A stretch of DNA of 64,000 bases, taken from Aphanomyces cochlioides. Taxonomy: Eukaryota; Oomycota; Saprolegniomycetes; Saprolegniales; Verrucalvaceae. A program made the position numbers and the translations under genes. The notes below the pieces were generated by a model that worked only from the letters and a program-made list of their open reading frames with translations, was not told where the DNA came from and searched no databases. Positions 19,701 to 28,390 of this stretch are shown in pieces (position 1 is the stretch's first letter; each line of letters begins with the position of its first letter). The stretch spans positions 682,001 through 746,000 of the forward strand of contig JAHQRK010000007.1 in assembly GCA_019828595.1 (NCBI GenBank), given 5' to 3'.

Positions 19701-20714
19701 ATTGGCGATATCCAACGTATAAAGCAGGTTGTGCTTGAAGCCTTGCGCATATACTTCATCATTACGCGTGATAAAGCAGGCATTGCGGATGAACTTGATG
19801 CTGAATCCTCGTTCCGTGACTCTTGGTAGGGAGAACAAGTTGAACTGGATGGTAGGGATGTACCAAACGTCATCAAGGGTGACTGAGACGATGCCAGCGG
19901 TTGTGTTCATTTCAAGAACAACAGTTCCGCATCCTTCAATTAGCATGTCTTCTCCGTTAGCAGCTCGAACAGCCCCTTCGTGGGGTCTTAGGTTCTTAAA
20001 CCAAGCAGCGTTGTTGCAGTAGTGATCGCAAGCACCAGAGTCCAGGATCCAGTCTGACGAGATAGGAACAGATGGAGTGGAAGTCTGCAATGTGAAGCTC
20101 GACGTGTACACCATCATACTAGCATGGTTGGTGTTGGAAGGTCGCGAGTTGTTTCGACGAGGAGTATTCTGTCGTTGTTGACTAGAAGTACGGTCAGTCG
20201 TCGATGGAGCTTCAACAGGTGCTTCAGAAGGTCCCGTTAAGTAGCGGACACGGCGTTGAGAAGAGCCGGGGTTTTGACCCGATTGTTGTTGCTGCTGCTG
20301 GCGTTGACCTGCTATTTTGCGGCGGCATACATCCTCAGTGTGATTCCGGATGTTGCAGTATGAGCAAACGACAGGATTGCGGGGTTGGGCTTGATTGCGG
20401 CGGGGCCGACGTGGAGTCATGGCAAAGGCAGCATTGAATGGTTCAGCAGGAGCTGACGTGTCATACGGTATGTGTGTGTCTTGCTGAAGAAATTCAGTGA
20501 AGATCTTCGGCAGAGTTGTTTCATCAACATCGTCCCCATTCTGAAGTCGATGAAACTGGAAGTGGACAAAGCTGTCAAAGCGGTGGTCCAGACTTCGCAA
20601 AAATTGGTGAACTGCAAAGCCATGGTCAATCTTGACATTGGCATCTTCAAGTGTCATCTTGAAGCGGTCGCAGTACACGCGTGCAGATTCAGTGGGTTCC
20701 ATTCGAGTCTTCAA
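16563..20714 (-). CDS. Copia gag(C-terminal)-pol polyprotein, about 1,380 aa open frame
   Basis: One uninterrupted frame carries, in order: the gag C-terminal part with a CX2CX4HX4C knuckle (CSYCNIRNHTEDVC), aspartic protease (WILDSGACDHYC), integrase zinc finger (HARLGHIS, CESCRAGK) and DDE core (HSDICGPM, LRSDNGGEY, GLSERMNRTL), RT (YKARLVAQGF, DVQTAFLNG, YVDDFILL) and RNase H (YVDADYAND, STCEAEYIAM, EDNQSTIKM). The catalytic residues all look intact. The frame extends about 58 codons into the 3' LTR. The N-terminal gag codons upstream are frame-shifted (20711-21011), so a full Gag-Pol may not be made, although the enzymes could still act in trans. Confidence 0.93.
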   Translation of the reverse strand: MKTRMEPTESARVYCDRFKMTLEDANVKIDHGFAVHQFLRSLDHRFDSFVHFQFHRLQNGDDVDETTLPKIFTEFLQQDTHIPYDTSAPAEPFNAAFAMTPRRPRRNQAQPRNPVVCSYCNIRNHTEDVCRRKIAGQRQQQQQQSGQNPGSSQRRVRYLTGPSEAPVEAPSTTDRTSSQQRQNTPRRNNSRPSNTNHASMMVYTSSFTLQTSTPSVPISSDWILDSGACDHYCNNAAWFKNLRPHEGAVRAANGEDMLIEGCGTVVLEMNTTAGIVSVTLDDVWYIPTIQFNLFSLPRVTERGFSIKFIRNACFITRNDEVYAQGFKHNLLYTLDIANPLPIVPDEPSRDFSNLSLATTPSADVWHARLGHISVKHMNKTRQYTKGIDIDDCKHQFCESCRAGKQSRLPFPQRSLTSSSAPFDLVHSDICGPMRHPSISNRARYFITFTDDYSRYGFVYFLKHKWEALQRFQAFTAFCRTEFDRQVRCLRSDNGGEYISHAFSTFLIENGIRHEKTVPHTPQQNGLSERMNRTLVECARAMLHYSHVPLQFWAEAVAHAMYLRNRSYSSSTPGTTPFERLWKSKPDLSQLRIFGCEAYALIDKSARSKFASRTIRTMYVGNEPNVKGYRLYCQKFFVSRNVKFNEANSYYANSPSPLLLPAQDIFADEDSPKDESPPPPRRSTRIRRPPTRFMDTTPVFQPAASSPPQSSSVPTSEQHEDVIDDSVSNAHEDVNTMIEDTSTSIPVALDDSEDMDVSTIYDAPFLRRRPREATIDEDFETENDIIVSKRQRILVAFAVHSTGLPTTIQQAHSSPEREEWIKATDAEYDSLMEHETWTLCELPPGRKPIGCRWLFTKKYSADGSLLRYKARLVAQGFTQVAGIDYMDIFAPVIRTSSIRFLLALAALQSMQICHMDVQTAFLNGTLQETLYMRQPPGYVQPGQDHLVCRLNKSIYGLKQSSREWNSALDSYFKSKGFVQLKTDPCIYFQRTRQGLVLVGVYVDDFILLSTSTAVLETTKRNLSSRFHMKDLGNLTFCLGIEVDRLQDGSIFLHQRKYILDLLATHGFTDSNPISTPQASSATSSSTASSPLPFRQVVGELLYLTTTTRPDIAYTVTLLSRHLNEPAEEHQQIAKRVLRYLKGTQEYGLLYSKSDKEDFTIDLYVDADYANDISTRRSTSGFLLFLNGCLISCKSKLQNIVALSTCEAEYIAMSYGLQEALWLKSLLEELQLVIKLPINVYEDNQSTIKMAENPTLQQRTKHIDVRHHFIRDLVKQRIIKINYCQTNSMLADILTKALPKPKFEEHMPKLVTSIFPSNNEETSRLEGSVDERVASVRQIFDPPNQIFGAHTRHLILRSPSSHWRWPHALPARLHCLLQEQAFIFT

Positions 20715-21011
20715 TAGTAACTCGAATAGATGGCTTGTCCCAGAAATGACTTGTTGCCATATCGGTCGCGGAGTATGTTAATCATGGAAGAAGCATGTTG
20801 ACACTTCTTAACCATTCGCACGTGTTGGTCATCGAGTGCGGCGAGTATAAGAGCTTTCGCCAGACGGTTCTTGTTTGTGTATTCGGGATCAGTATCGGGC
20901 ATAGTGCCTTCAACGACAGCGTCGACTTCTTTGTATTCGAGGAAGGAAAGGAGTCGGGTGTACCACTCACTGAACGACTTTGAACACGTGGACAAAATTT
21001 TTAAATTCCAT
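20711..21011 (-). pseudogene. Copia gag N-terminal part, frame-shifted
   Basis: An ATG at 21011 begins MEFKNF, but the gag-like continuation (SKSFSEWYTRLLSFLEYKEV, ALILAALDDQHVRMVK) is in another frame, so there is a shift near 20995. That frame stops at 20711, while the long polyprotein continues in the third frame (ELLLKTRMEPTESARV), a second shift. Both look like small indels in an otherwise well-preserved element. Confidence 0.75.
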
Positions 21012-21057
21012 GGTTCAAGTTCAATGAATGTGATTGGATGAAACTAATTAATTAAAA

Positions 21058-21447
21058 TTAGTTGTAACCGCGAGATTTGATAACTGGAAGAAGCTTGCGA
21101 TGCAACAATTCGTGGAGTTTGTTCTCAAACTTCTCCTCGGCAAAGTTCACTGCGGACTCAAGAGTGTGCTTGATAGTCAAAAGAATGCCTTCGGTTTCTT
21201 CAACGATGTGTTGAAATTCGGGATCCGAAAATTCGTTTGCGATTCGGCCACCGAGGCAGTTGGCAATACGTTGAGAACGCTTGATAGAGTCGATGAGGTC
21301 GCGGAGGACTTTATCGGTCGTCGAGTCGGGGTTAATGCGACGAAAGGACGTTTTCAGAGGTGTGTCCTTCTTGGCCTTGACTTGGCGCTGCTTGCGGAGC
21401 TTGTTCGAAACGGTCTTCGGAACAAGTTCTTCGATGGGTGTCTTCAT
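21058..21447 (-). CDS. 129-aa leader ORF of the copia element, unknown function
   Basis: A real ATG at 21447 opens a 129-codon frame between the 5' LTR and gag. The product begins with a basic Lys/Arg-rich segment (KLRKQRQVKAKKD) and continues as a probable helical or coiled-coil protein (EFQHIVEETEGILLTIKHTLESAV, FENKLHELLHRKLL, split here for description). I recognise no domain. Copia elements usually go straight from LTR to gag, so this is either an accessory ORF or a captured or chance frame. Confidence 0.5.
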   Translation of the reverse strand: MKTPIEELVPKTVSNKLRKQRQVKAKKDTPLKTSFRRINPDSTTDKVLRDLIDSIKRSQRIANCLGGRIANEFSDPEFQHIVEETEGILLTIKHTLESAVNFAEEKFENKLHELLHRKLLPVIKSRGYN

Positions 21448-21587
21448 AAATTGGCAAACTCTACTAGGAGTTTAGTGCCAGCCAATCAGAAACATACAGT
21501 TCTTCCCGCAATGGTACTGACCCGATATCTCACAAAAGGAGAAACAGGCGAAACTGTAATGTAGCTCTTGATTGGTTTCTTGAAACG

Positions 21588-21672
21588 GTCAGGCGGTCGG
21601 CGGCGAGGCGGCGAGGCGACTGAGGCGGCTGAGGCGGCTTGGACGCGGTGCAGAGGCGGCGAGGCGGTTAGT
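21588..21672. repeat. GAGGCGGC-type low-complexity tract in the copia leader
   Basis: The tract is made of GAGGCGGC and GAGGCGACT-like units repeated irregularly, and is strongly purine-rich on the plus strand. It sits between the 5' LTR and the 129-aa ORF. On the element's sense strand it is a CCGCCTC repeat. Confidence 0.8.
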
Positions 21673-21695
21673 CCTGAGTTGTGGGGCTCAGAACC

Positions 21696-21943
21696 TCTTG
21701 AGGTGAAATGGAAAGTGAGATTATCAAGTTAGACTAAAATGTAAGACTACACTAGAGTATATGCATAACTAAGTGAAAATGAAAGCTTGTTCTTGAAGTA
21801 GACAGTGTAGTCGTGCCGGCATTGCGTGTGGCCATCGCCAATGAGACGATGGAGAACGCAAGATTAAGTGACGTGTGTGTGCACCAAATATTTGATTGGG
21901 GGGATCAAATATTTGGCGCACACTGGCGACACGTTCCTCAACA
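21696..21943 (-). repeat. 5' LTR of copia element
   Basis: This 248-bp LTR partners 16490-16737. The hairpin arms lie at 21877-21896 and 21904-21923. The flank to its right (ACGGGAGAG) is gypsy pol sequence also found at 16177. Confidence 0.93.
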
Positions 21944-22256
21944 ACGGGAGAGTACATCGCCACACTCGAGTCCGACCTTCTGCGTCAAGAAGCCTAGCGG
22001 CTCTTGGCGAATCGTTCATGCTTATAACAAGCTGAACGCAGCCACCATCCCGGCGCAAACGCTGATTCCCAGGAAAGATGTCATCATTGACAGCATGGGT
22101 GGCTCGACGATCTTTTCAACGATCGATCTGCGCGACGAATTCTATCAAATCCTCATGCGCGCACGTGACGTTCCCAAGACAGCTGTCTCGACGCCATCGG
22201 GCATGCTGTGGGAGTGGCTGGTGATGCCACAAGGGCTCGCTAATGCCCCAGCGACC
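21944..22256 (+). repeat. 313-bp duplication flanking the copia insertion, right copy
   Basis: This repeats 16177-16489 (RT fingers and palm) with roughly seven substitutions. Unlike the left copy, it continues without a break into the rest of RT. Confidence 0.93.
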
Positions 22257-24472
22257 TTCAACCGAATGGTCACGCAAAAGTTGCGCCCGCTGCGCGACTT
22301 TGCGCCGTCGTACTTCGATGACATATACGTGCACAGCCGTGCAGACAAGAATCGCACCGACGTGCAAGTCCATTTTGGACACCTGCGGCAGGTCTTTCAG
22401 ACGCTGCGAGATGCAGGATTGTATGCCAACTTACAGAAGTGTATGTTCGGCGTTGAAGAAATACCCGTACTCGGGGAGTACGTTGGTATCAATGGATGTC
22501 GGCCAGACCCGGCCAAAGTCACCACGATCACAACTTGGCCTGTCCCGGCCACTGTGACAGAGCTCCGCAGCTGGCTTGGTCTTGCGACCTACCTTCACAA
22601 GTTTTCAAAGAACTTTGCCGACATCGCAACGCCGCTGACGCGGCTACTAATGAAGGATGTCCAGTGGGACTGGGCACAAGAATGTCAAGAGGCTTTTGAC
22701 GGCATCAAGGCCAGCCTCACGCAAGCGCCGATCCTGGCGTTGCCTGACTTCAATCGACCATTCTCGGTCGTCTGTGATGCATCTGTGCGAGCAATAGGTT
22801 GCTGCCTCATGCAAAAGGATGACGAGGGTCGTGACCGACCCGTCTCCTATCAGTCACGGCAGCTGCGCGCTGCTGAGCGCAACTATCCGGTCCATGACCT
22901 AGAATTACTGGCGATGAAATACGCCTTGGTCAAATTCCGCATCTACCTTCTCGGCTCCAAGCCGTTTACGGTATACACGGATCACGCGTCCTTACGGACT
23001 GCTGTGAACTCGCCGCACATCTCTGACCGGATGGCCATGTGGTTCGCGTTTTTCGCGGAATACAACATGACTGTTGAGTACAGGCCAGGTCGTACCAACG
23101 TCATTGCAGACGCGCTTCGCGCCGTCCAGCGGAGGAGGAACCTCCCTGCCTGTCTGCCCTATCCGAAGTCCGTTCGGACTTGTTTGATCGCATTCGAGGA
23201 ACGTACAGCCTCGATCCTGCCCTTCGCCGGACGATTGATGCCATTACCGCTGGCAAATCGCTTTCCACCAAGGTAGTCCAGATCGGACGTTTCACTTTCC
23301 ACGACGATTTGTTGTGGTATATATATTCAGTCACTCCGGGGGACGCCCCACGAGTGGCTGTGCCGTGCGACCCGACTCTCCGTGCGGAGATCATCCGCGA
23401 ATTTCACGACACCCCGAGCGGCGGCCATTTTGGCCGCGAGAAGACATATCTGTCCGTCACCCGTTCATTTTGGTGGCCCCGCCTGTATAAGGCGGTGGCA
23501 CGTTTTGTCGCATCGTGTGGCGTATGTCAGGCCGTCAAGGCCGCCCCACACTCACAGGCTCCGCTACAGAGCCTCGACGTCCCATTGGAACTGTGGGAGT
23601 CCGTCAGCATGGACTTCATTTTTGGCTTGCCCAGTGACAAGTCGGGCAATACGGGTATCTTCACCCTTGTCGATCGCGCATCCAAGTACCTGATCGCGCT
23701 GCCAGTTAAGGCATCCATCACGGCGGAGCAGTCAGCTCGCCTTTTCTTTGACAACGTCTATTGTCATTTTGGACTCCCGTCCAGTATCGTCTCGGATCGA
23801 GACCCTCGGTTTACGTCCCATTTTTGGCGAGCGCTGTTCGCGCTCTGCGGGACGACGTTAAACATGTCCAGCTCGGACCATCCTGAGTCTGATGGTCAGA
23901 CCGAACGCGCGAATCGCGTTCTCGAAGACATCCTTCGAAGCTATGCCTTGTCTAGGCCGAAAACATGGAGTTCCATGTTGCCAACAGCGTGTTTTGCTTA
24001 CAACACGTCTGTTCATACGTCAACGGGCATTACGCCCTTCTACGCGGTGCATTTGAGGCACCCGCGGCTTCCCACGGACGTGGACCGTCCTGTTATAAGT
24101 GTGGGAGGAATCTACGATGACGTTCCGCGGCGGACAGCCACTTCTGTCGAACATTTCGCGTCGTCGCGCGAATCATTGTTACTGCGCCTACGCGAGAATA
24201 TCACCAGTGCTCAAGCGAAACAGGCCCGTCAGGCCAACAAACACAACCGAGGAATTACAAGTGTGTATTCGGTTAATGACCTAGTCTACGTGCATCGGTC
24301 GGTCGTGAAAGGACCTAGCGCCCTTCGAAGCTTCGCTGCCCTTGGTTGGGGCCATTCCCTGTTCGAAAAGTTATTAGTCCAGTGGACTACGAGCTCGAAC
24401 TGCCCGATGACTGGGACATCCATCCCGTCATCTACACGGGCAAGCTCAAGAGACACATGCCTCAGGACGCGG
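21944..24472 (+). pseudogene. pol of gypsy element 2, 3' part (RT, RNase H, integrase)
   Basis: The RT palm with YFDD (near 22313) is followed by RT connection, RNase H (VVCDASVRAIGCCL, NYPVHDLELLA, YTDHASLRT) and then, after a frame shift near 23200, integrase: the HHCC finger (HDTPSGGHFG, CGVCQAVK) and DDE core (MDFIFGLP, IVSDRDPRF, DGQTERANR). A second shift near 24340 leads into the C-terminal block (GPFPVRKV, YELELPDDWDIHPV), which ends near 24480, where the antisense ORF on the other strand also ends. Two frame breaks plus the copia insertion make it non-functional as read. Confidence 0.9.
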
Positions 24473-25801
24473 TTACCCCTTCTTCAGTTCCTCACACGGA
24501 ACGTAGTCCTGTCGGATCTTCGAGTAGAGCGCTTGAAGATGCGCGTCCACACGATCTCTCTCCTTCGCGAGACGCTCAACAAGTAGCTCGAGCTCCGAGC
24601 TCTTCTTGTAAAAACATTCACGGTGAACATCCATCGCGCGGGCCCAGTTCTTCAAGCCCTCGGCGGTCGCCGCGTGTTGCTCGCAGAGCTTCGACACCTT
24701 CTCGAAGCGCGATTGCAAGTCGCGACGCTTCTCACGCTCAGTCTGGAGCTCGCCTTGAAGGTCCTGAAGCCGACCTTCAAACTCCTGTTCGGAGTGACCA
24801 AGTTGGCGGTTCAGCTCCGCAACTTCATCACGCAGCTGGTACATATCTTCATCCAGCGCATATCGCGGGCGGTACCGACTCGGACTACGCCCCGCCTCTC
24901 GGCGCGCACGTTTCGCCTCAGGCTCGGTCGAGCGAGAGCGAGAACGAGGGGCGCGATGACGGCGCGCGGATTGTCGCGCAGCGCTGGGGCCAGCACGGCC
25001 GCGAGTGTCGCCTCCGGGCGCAAAATTCGGAGGCGGCTCCTACGAACACATGGGTGAGAAAAGCGGACCTTGGTCCAGACTCACATAGACTACTCTCAGC
25101 TTTTGGTACGCGACAGGGATCGCTCCGACGGTCTCGGCAGCGAGGCATACCTTCAAGCCATGGCGCTCACGCGCAAAATTAACAACACGCTCTTGGAACT
25201 TAGCGTAGTTGTGGGGCCACGTCGTGGTGTCGAGCGAAATACGCGCCAGCATTCGGTTGGCCCAGATGACCACGTACTCAAATTTAGTTTCGTCCCGCAA
25301 GGGAGAAACAGGAACAAACGCGCGCATACCACCAAAGCGGCGCAGGTCTTGTCGGATTGAAGGCCATTCGGCCATATCGACGATGACGGGGTTGCAGGTT
25401 TCCCATAATGTCACTGCAAAGGCAACCCCCGCCGCAAAATCACTTTTAGAATCGCCGCGCAGGCGAGAAGGCAATTGCGCCAACAAATCACGAAACTTGC
25501 CCGGATCGGACGTGCCACTGCGAGAGGCTGTGAAGCCTGGCATTTGATCAAAGGTCAGATCGCATCCTGTGTCGGATGCCTGACACCGCGCGTGGACACC
25601 ACCGCCAAGTCGAGTTTGGCCCTCACGGATCCAAAGGTTCTCAAGGTATTTGGTGCGCTCCTGCGCCGGCGCTGCGCTTTGCTCGCGACTGCCCAGATCG
25701 GGCGAGCGCGGCGTGTACTCGTAATCGACCTCTTCGTCGGCGTACATTTTCGAAAATGTTCCTGATTGGCTCAGCGAGAGCCAATGTGATAGTTGGAACA
25801 T
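24473..25801 (-). pseudogene. Antisense gene in gypsy element 2 (one in-frame TAG)
   Basis: On the strand opposite to gag-pol, one reading frame runs from 25801 to 24473 with a single TAG near 25040. The first 253 residues form a possible globular domain (MYADEEVDYEYTP start at 25747, then GVAFAVTLWETCNPVIVDMA, FEYVVIWANRMLARI). After the stop the same frame continues as an Arg/Ser-rich linker (RAPRSRSRSTEPEAKRARR) and a coiled coil of about 120 residues (LRDEVAELNRQLGH, QGELQTEREKRRDLQS, LLVERLAKERDRVD). It ends where pol ends, so the two are convergent, and its start lies about 100-150 bp from the 3' LTR, which could supply an antisense promoter. I do not recognise the N-terminal domain. 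Confidence 0.65.
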
Positions 25802-25898
25802 ACCAGTCCCAGTTCAGACGGGACTGTGAAGGGATTACCCCCAGCGAGGGAGGCATCTCTGCAAAAGCTTACGGGCTTTCGCCCTAAGTGTGGGAGGA

Positions 25899-26161
25899 TG
25901 TAACCGTGCCATGTCTGGCAGGTACATAAGATGAGGGCGCGGTCTGCGCATTGACCTGGCGTCCTGCAGTAGCGGTTCCCCGCGCTCTGCTGTGTGAACG
26001 ACTGGCCTTGGGAGGCCACAGAAGTTGAAGCTCCTAGTGAGGCTGTGCGATAGCCAACGAGAAACAAGACAGGAATGAGACTTAGGTTGCTTTAACTTTA
26101 ATTCACTCTTACACTTCAGTCGCAGTTCACACGCGCCTGATATCCTCTGCGCCCGGTTACA
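25899..26161 (+). repeat. 3' LTR of gypsy element 2
   Basis: This is the 263-bp partner of 13460-13722, preceded by the polypurine run GTGGGAGGA and followed by the target repeat AAAAT. Confidence 0.95.
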
Positions 26162-26166
26162 AAAAT

Positions 26167-27397
26167 AGTCCAAAGACGGAGCTGGACACGGGACAGTACC
26201 AATCTGTGGCGTCAGTGTGTGTTTGCGCAACCGAGGTTCTCCTTGGTCTCACTTCAATGTCGTGGCAAAAGTTTGAATGAACAAACTCAGCTTCATCTTA
26301 TCCCTTCGAGGGCGACTGATTCGATGCAAAAATGCATCATATTTTCTATACAAAATTCCATATATTCTGTTTCGGATAAACAAATGGAAGAAGAAATTTT
26401 GTGAGAAACACCATATGATACTTTTGTTGCTGGTGGGACATATTAAAAATATCATTCAATCTTTTGATATATCTGACGATATTTTGAGATATAAATGGGC
26501 AAATTGCCTTCTCGATGTGGTTTGAATATGACATAGCTACTGGTGTTGCTTCCCACAACTACTTGGCTGACAAAACTTTATCCTCCACTGATGAGTAGTG
26601 TCGTGGTGTGGACTTGGAGGTATAGGCGCGCTCGTATCTTGACCCTCAGAAACTATCTCCTTTCTTGGAGGAATTGTTGGATTTCATCGCGGAAATATAC
26701 GACTCCTGCACGCGCAGATTAACGAGCGGTACGATCGTTTGTCATCAACAGCTCCAAACAGCCTAGTGGGGTCGGATCCAGCAAGAGTTGTGCGCATCAA
26801 GATGAAAGCAATGGAAATGCGCCTTGTCGGGCGGGTCGTGAATGTTCCGACCATGCCGTGTGCTTGCTGTTACATCCAATCGAACATTTCAAGCGATTCA
26901 TCGCGTCAGAGCATACACGACGGCGAAAAAGCCTACAAGTCCCCATGAGCAATCATCGGCCATGAGTTCATTCCTCTGTTTGGAAGAATTGGTGAGGGGC
27001 TGAAAAACGTCCAACAAAGCCCAAGCACCATGTGATAGAGTACCATCTCAGTGTGTCATGGCATCTGTCGTGTCCATTTTTTGGATGTACGCAATCAAAT
27101 TGCTCTGTGCGAATGTCAAAATCACCCGTCGGTAAATCCACTGGCGATGTAGGAAGGTCAATGGAGTTGTCATTCAAGTTAGGGCTTTCAAAGCCGAGAG
27201 ATGCAGACGATCGATGTTGCTTTGTGAGCAACAACAAAATGTTCAAAGCTGTCGTGGTGTCAGGACTCCAAGTGTGGAATGCCGTGTCAATTCTGCTTCC
27301 AAAGGCTCCCTGGATGCTCGAAGCGTGTGACACAGTCTTGTTATCCAATCGACCACCCGATCGCAAGACGTCTTTGGTGTCACTTTTCTAGTCCACC
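26167..27397. other. Intergenic region upstream of GT32-2
   Basis: No convincing gene was found. There is an AT-rich stretch at about 26330-26530. The last bases before GT32-2 read CTTTTCTAGTCCACC, which could be a 3' splice site of a 5'-UTR intron or simply the leader. Open frames at 26968-27366 (minus) and 27032-27391 (plus) have no recognisable domain. Confidence 0.5.
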
Positions 27398-28306
27398 ATG
27401 GGGCGCGACACTCGCATATTGCCGGGAGTTGCCTTGTTGGCAGTCGCGGCACTCTTCATCATTGGCAATAGTCTTTCTTTCGTCAACTTAGCAGGAACCC
27501 AACGCATTGAATTCTTGAAAGCCAGGTCTTCAAACGCTCAAGATGTCTGTCACGTCCAGTTTGTCTTTGCTGGGCCAAAATACGACTACAGCCAGTTCCC
27601 CAATCTTCAGACATGGATCCGATACACCGACCCGAAGTGCTCGATTGAGATCCTCCGACCCTATCACCGATTTATCACCCAGCTCACTGCAGCGGAGAAA
27701 CGAATGTTCTATGACATGGCCTATCTTCCCATCCTCCAAGCCGATATGCTCAAGCTTCTTGCTGTTTACTACCTTGGTGGTGTCAGTGCGGACCTGGATG
27801 TGGAAGTTGTCAAGCCATTTCCTCAAGCTTGGCAAGGTGATGACACTCCGTTTGCGACTTGCGATGTTATTCTTGGCATCGAGACGGCTTGCTACGATGA
27901 CGACTGCGTCAAAAACTATGTTCGCAAAGGTCAGATTCAAAACTGGGCCATGTTTGCTCGTCGTCCACGATCTCACTTCTTGGGAGAGCTCGTGAGCTAC
28001 ATCGTCAACAAGTACGACACGTTTCCATCGCATGACAAGAATGTAGCCGTCCAAGAAGTAGCAGGAAGCGGTTCGATCACTGACTTTGTGCAAATCTATG
28101 CCGAGTTTGATAAACCGCACTATAAAGTTCAAACGACGTCAAGCGGAGGAACACTGGAGAGCGACCCGACGAGCGTTCTTCGTATCAAGAAGAACCATGA
28201 GGAAGTTTGTATCGCTGGAGCTCTTTATACCAGTGGGGAATGCTCTGGTCATGCCGAATGCATGATAGTTCATCATTTTGAGCAATCCTGGCGGCATAAG
28301 GGGTGA
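27398..28306 (+). CDS. GT32-2: DXD (OCH1-like) glycosyltransferase, intact copy
   Basis: A 302-aa type II membrane protein: short basic start, signal anchor at about residues 7-28 (LPGVALLAVAALFIIG), then a luminal catalytic domain. The GT32 hallmarks are QFVFAGPKYDY (from residue 54), LPILQADMLKLLAVYYLGG (110-128), the DXD at D132-L-D134 that binds Mn2+ and nucleotide-sugar, and VQEVAGSGSITDF near 218-230. Cysteines at 165, 170 and near the C terminus recur in all copies and may form disulphides. The family includes yeast OCH1-type mannosyltransferases acting on Golgi N-glycans; the substrate here is unknown. The single-exon CDS starts at an ATG in good context (CCACCATGG). It is the only undamaged member of the local array. 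Confidence 0.88.
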   Translation: MGRDTRILPGVALLAVAALFIIGNSLSFVNLAGTQRIEFLKARSSNAQDVCHVQFVFAGPKYDYSQFPNLQTWIRYTDPKCSIEILRPYHRFITQLTAAEKRMFYDMAYLPILQADMLKLLAVYYLGGVSADLDVEVVKPFPQAWQGDDTPFATCDVILGIETACYDDDCVKNYVRKGQIQNWAMFARRPRSHFLGELVSYIVNKYDTFPSHDKNVAVQEVAGSGSITDFVQIYAEFDKPHYKVQTTSSGGTLESDPTSVLRIKKNHEEVCIAGALYTSGECSGHAECMIVHHFEQSWRHKG

Positions 28307-28363
28307 AAAGTCTTTGGAGAGTACAGTAATCAATGTAATGTTCGCTGTCGCATTTGACTTGGG

Positions 28364-28390
28364 GGTGAAATGAGTCGCACTCATTTCACC
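28364..28390. repeat. Perfect 12-bp hairpin 58 bp after GT32-2
   Basis: GGTGAAATGAGT (28364-28375), loop CGC, and its exact complement (28379-28390). The position just past the stop codon suggests a 3'-end signal or the remnant of a small inverted-repeat element. Confidence 0.6.

Larger units (their letters stand above)
16490..21943 (-). mobile_element. Ty1/copia LTR retrotransposon nested in gypsy element 2
   Basis: Two 248-bp LTRs (16490-16737, 21696-21943) bound a minus-strand polyprotein in copia order (gag, protease, integrase, RT, RNase H). On the minus strand they begin TGTTGA and end near TCAAGA. A polypurine run (AGAGGGGAG on the minus strand, 16738-16746) abuts the 3' LTR. I see two differences between the LTRs. 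No matching target repeat exists: the left flank is GCGACC and the right flank ACGGG. Confidence 0.95.
13460..26161 (+). mobile_element. Ty3/gypsy LTR retrotransposon 2, with nested copia element
   Basis: LTRs of 263 bp (13460-13722, 25899-26161) begin TGTAACCG and end CGGTTACA, and differ at one site that I can see. Target repeats AAAAT lie at 13455-13459 and 26162-26166. A primer-binding-like TGGTAGCAC (13725) and a polypurine tract (GTGGGAGGA, ending at 25898) abut the LTRs. Plus-strand gag and pol are in gypsy order, and the 3' region carries an antisense gene. A Ty1/copia element (16490-21943) interrupts the RT domain, with 313 bp of pol present on both sides of it. Without the nested element and the duplication it is about 6.9 kb. 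Confidence 0.95.

Noticed and set aside
24346..25182. Plus-strand frame of 278 codons after integrase in gypsy element 2
   Set aside because: Only its first 40 or so codons resemble a pol C terminus. The rest is the complement of the antisense coiled-coil gene and is low-complexity Ser/Arg/Ala.
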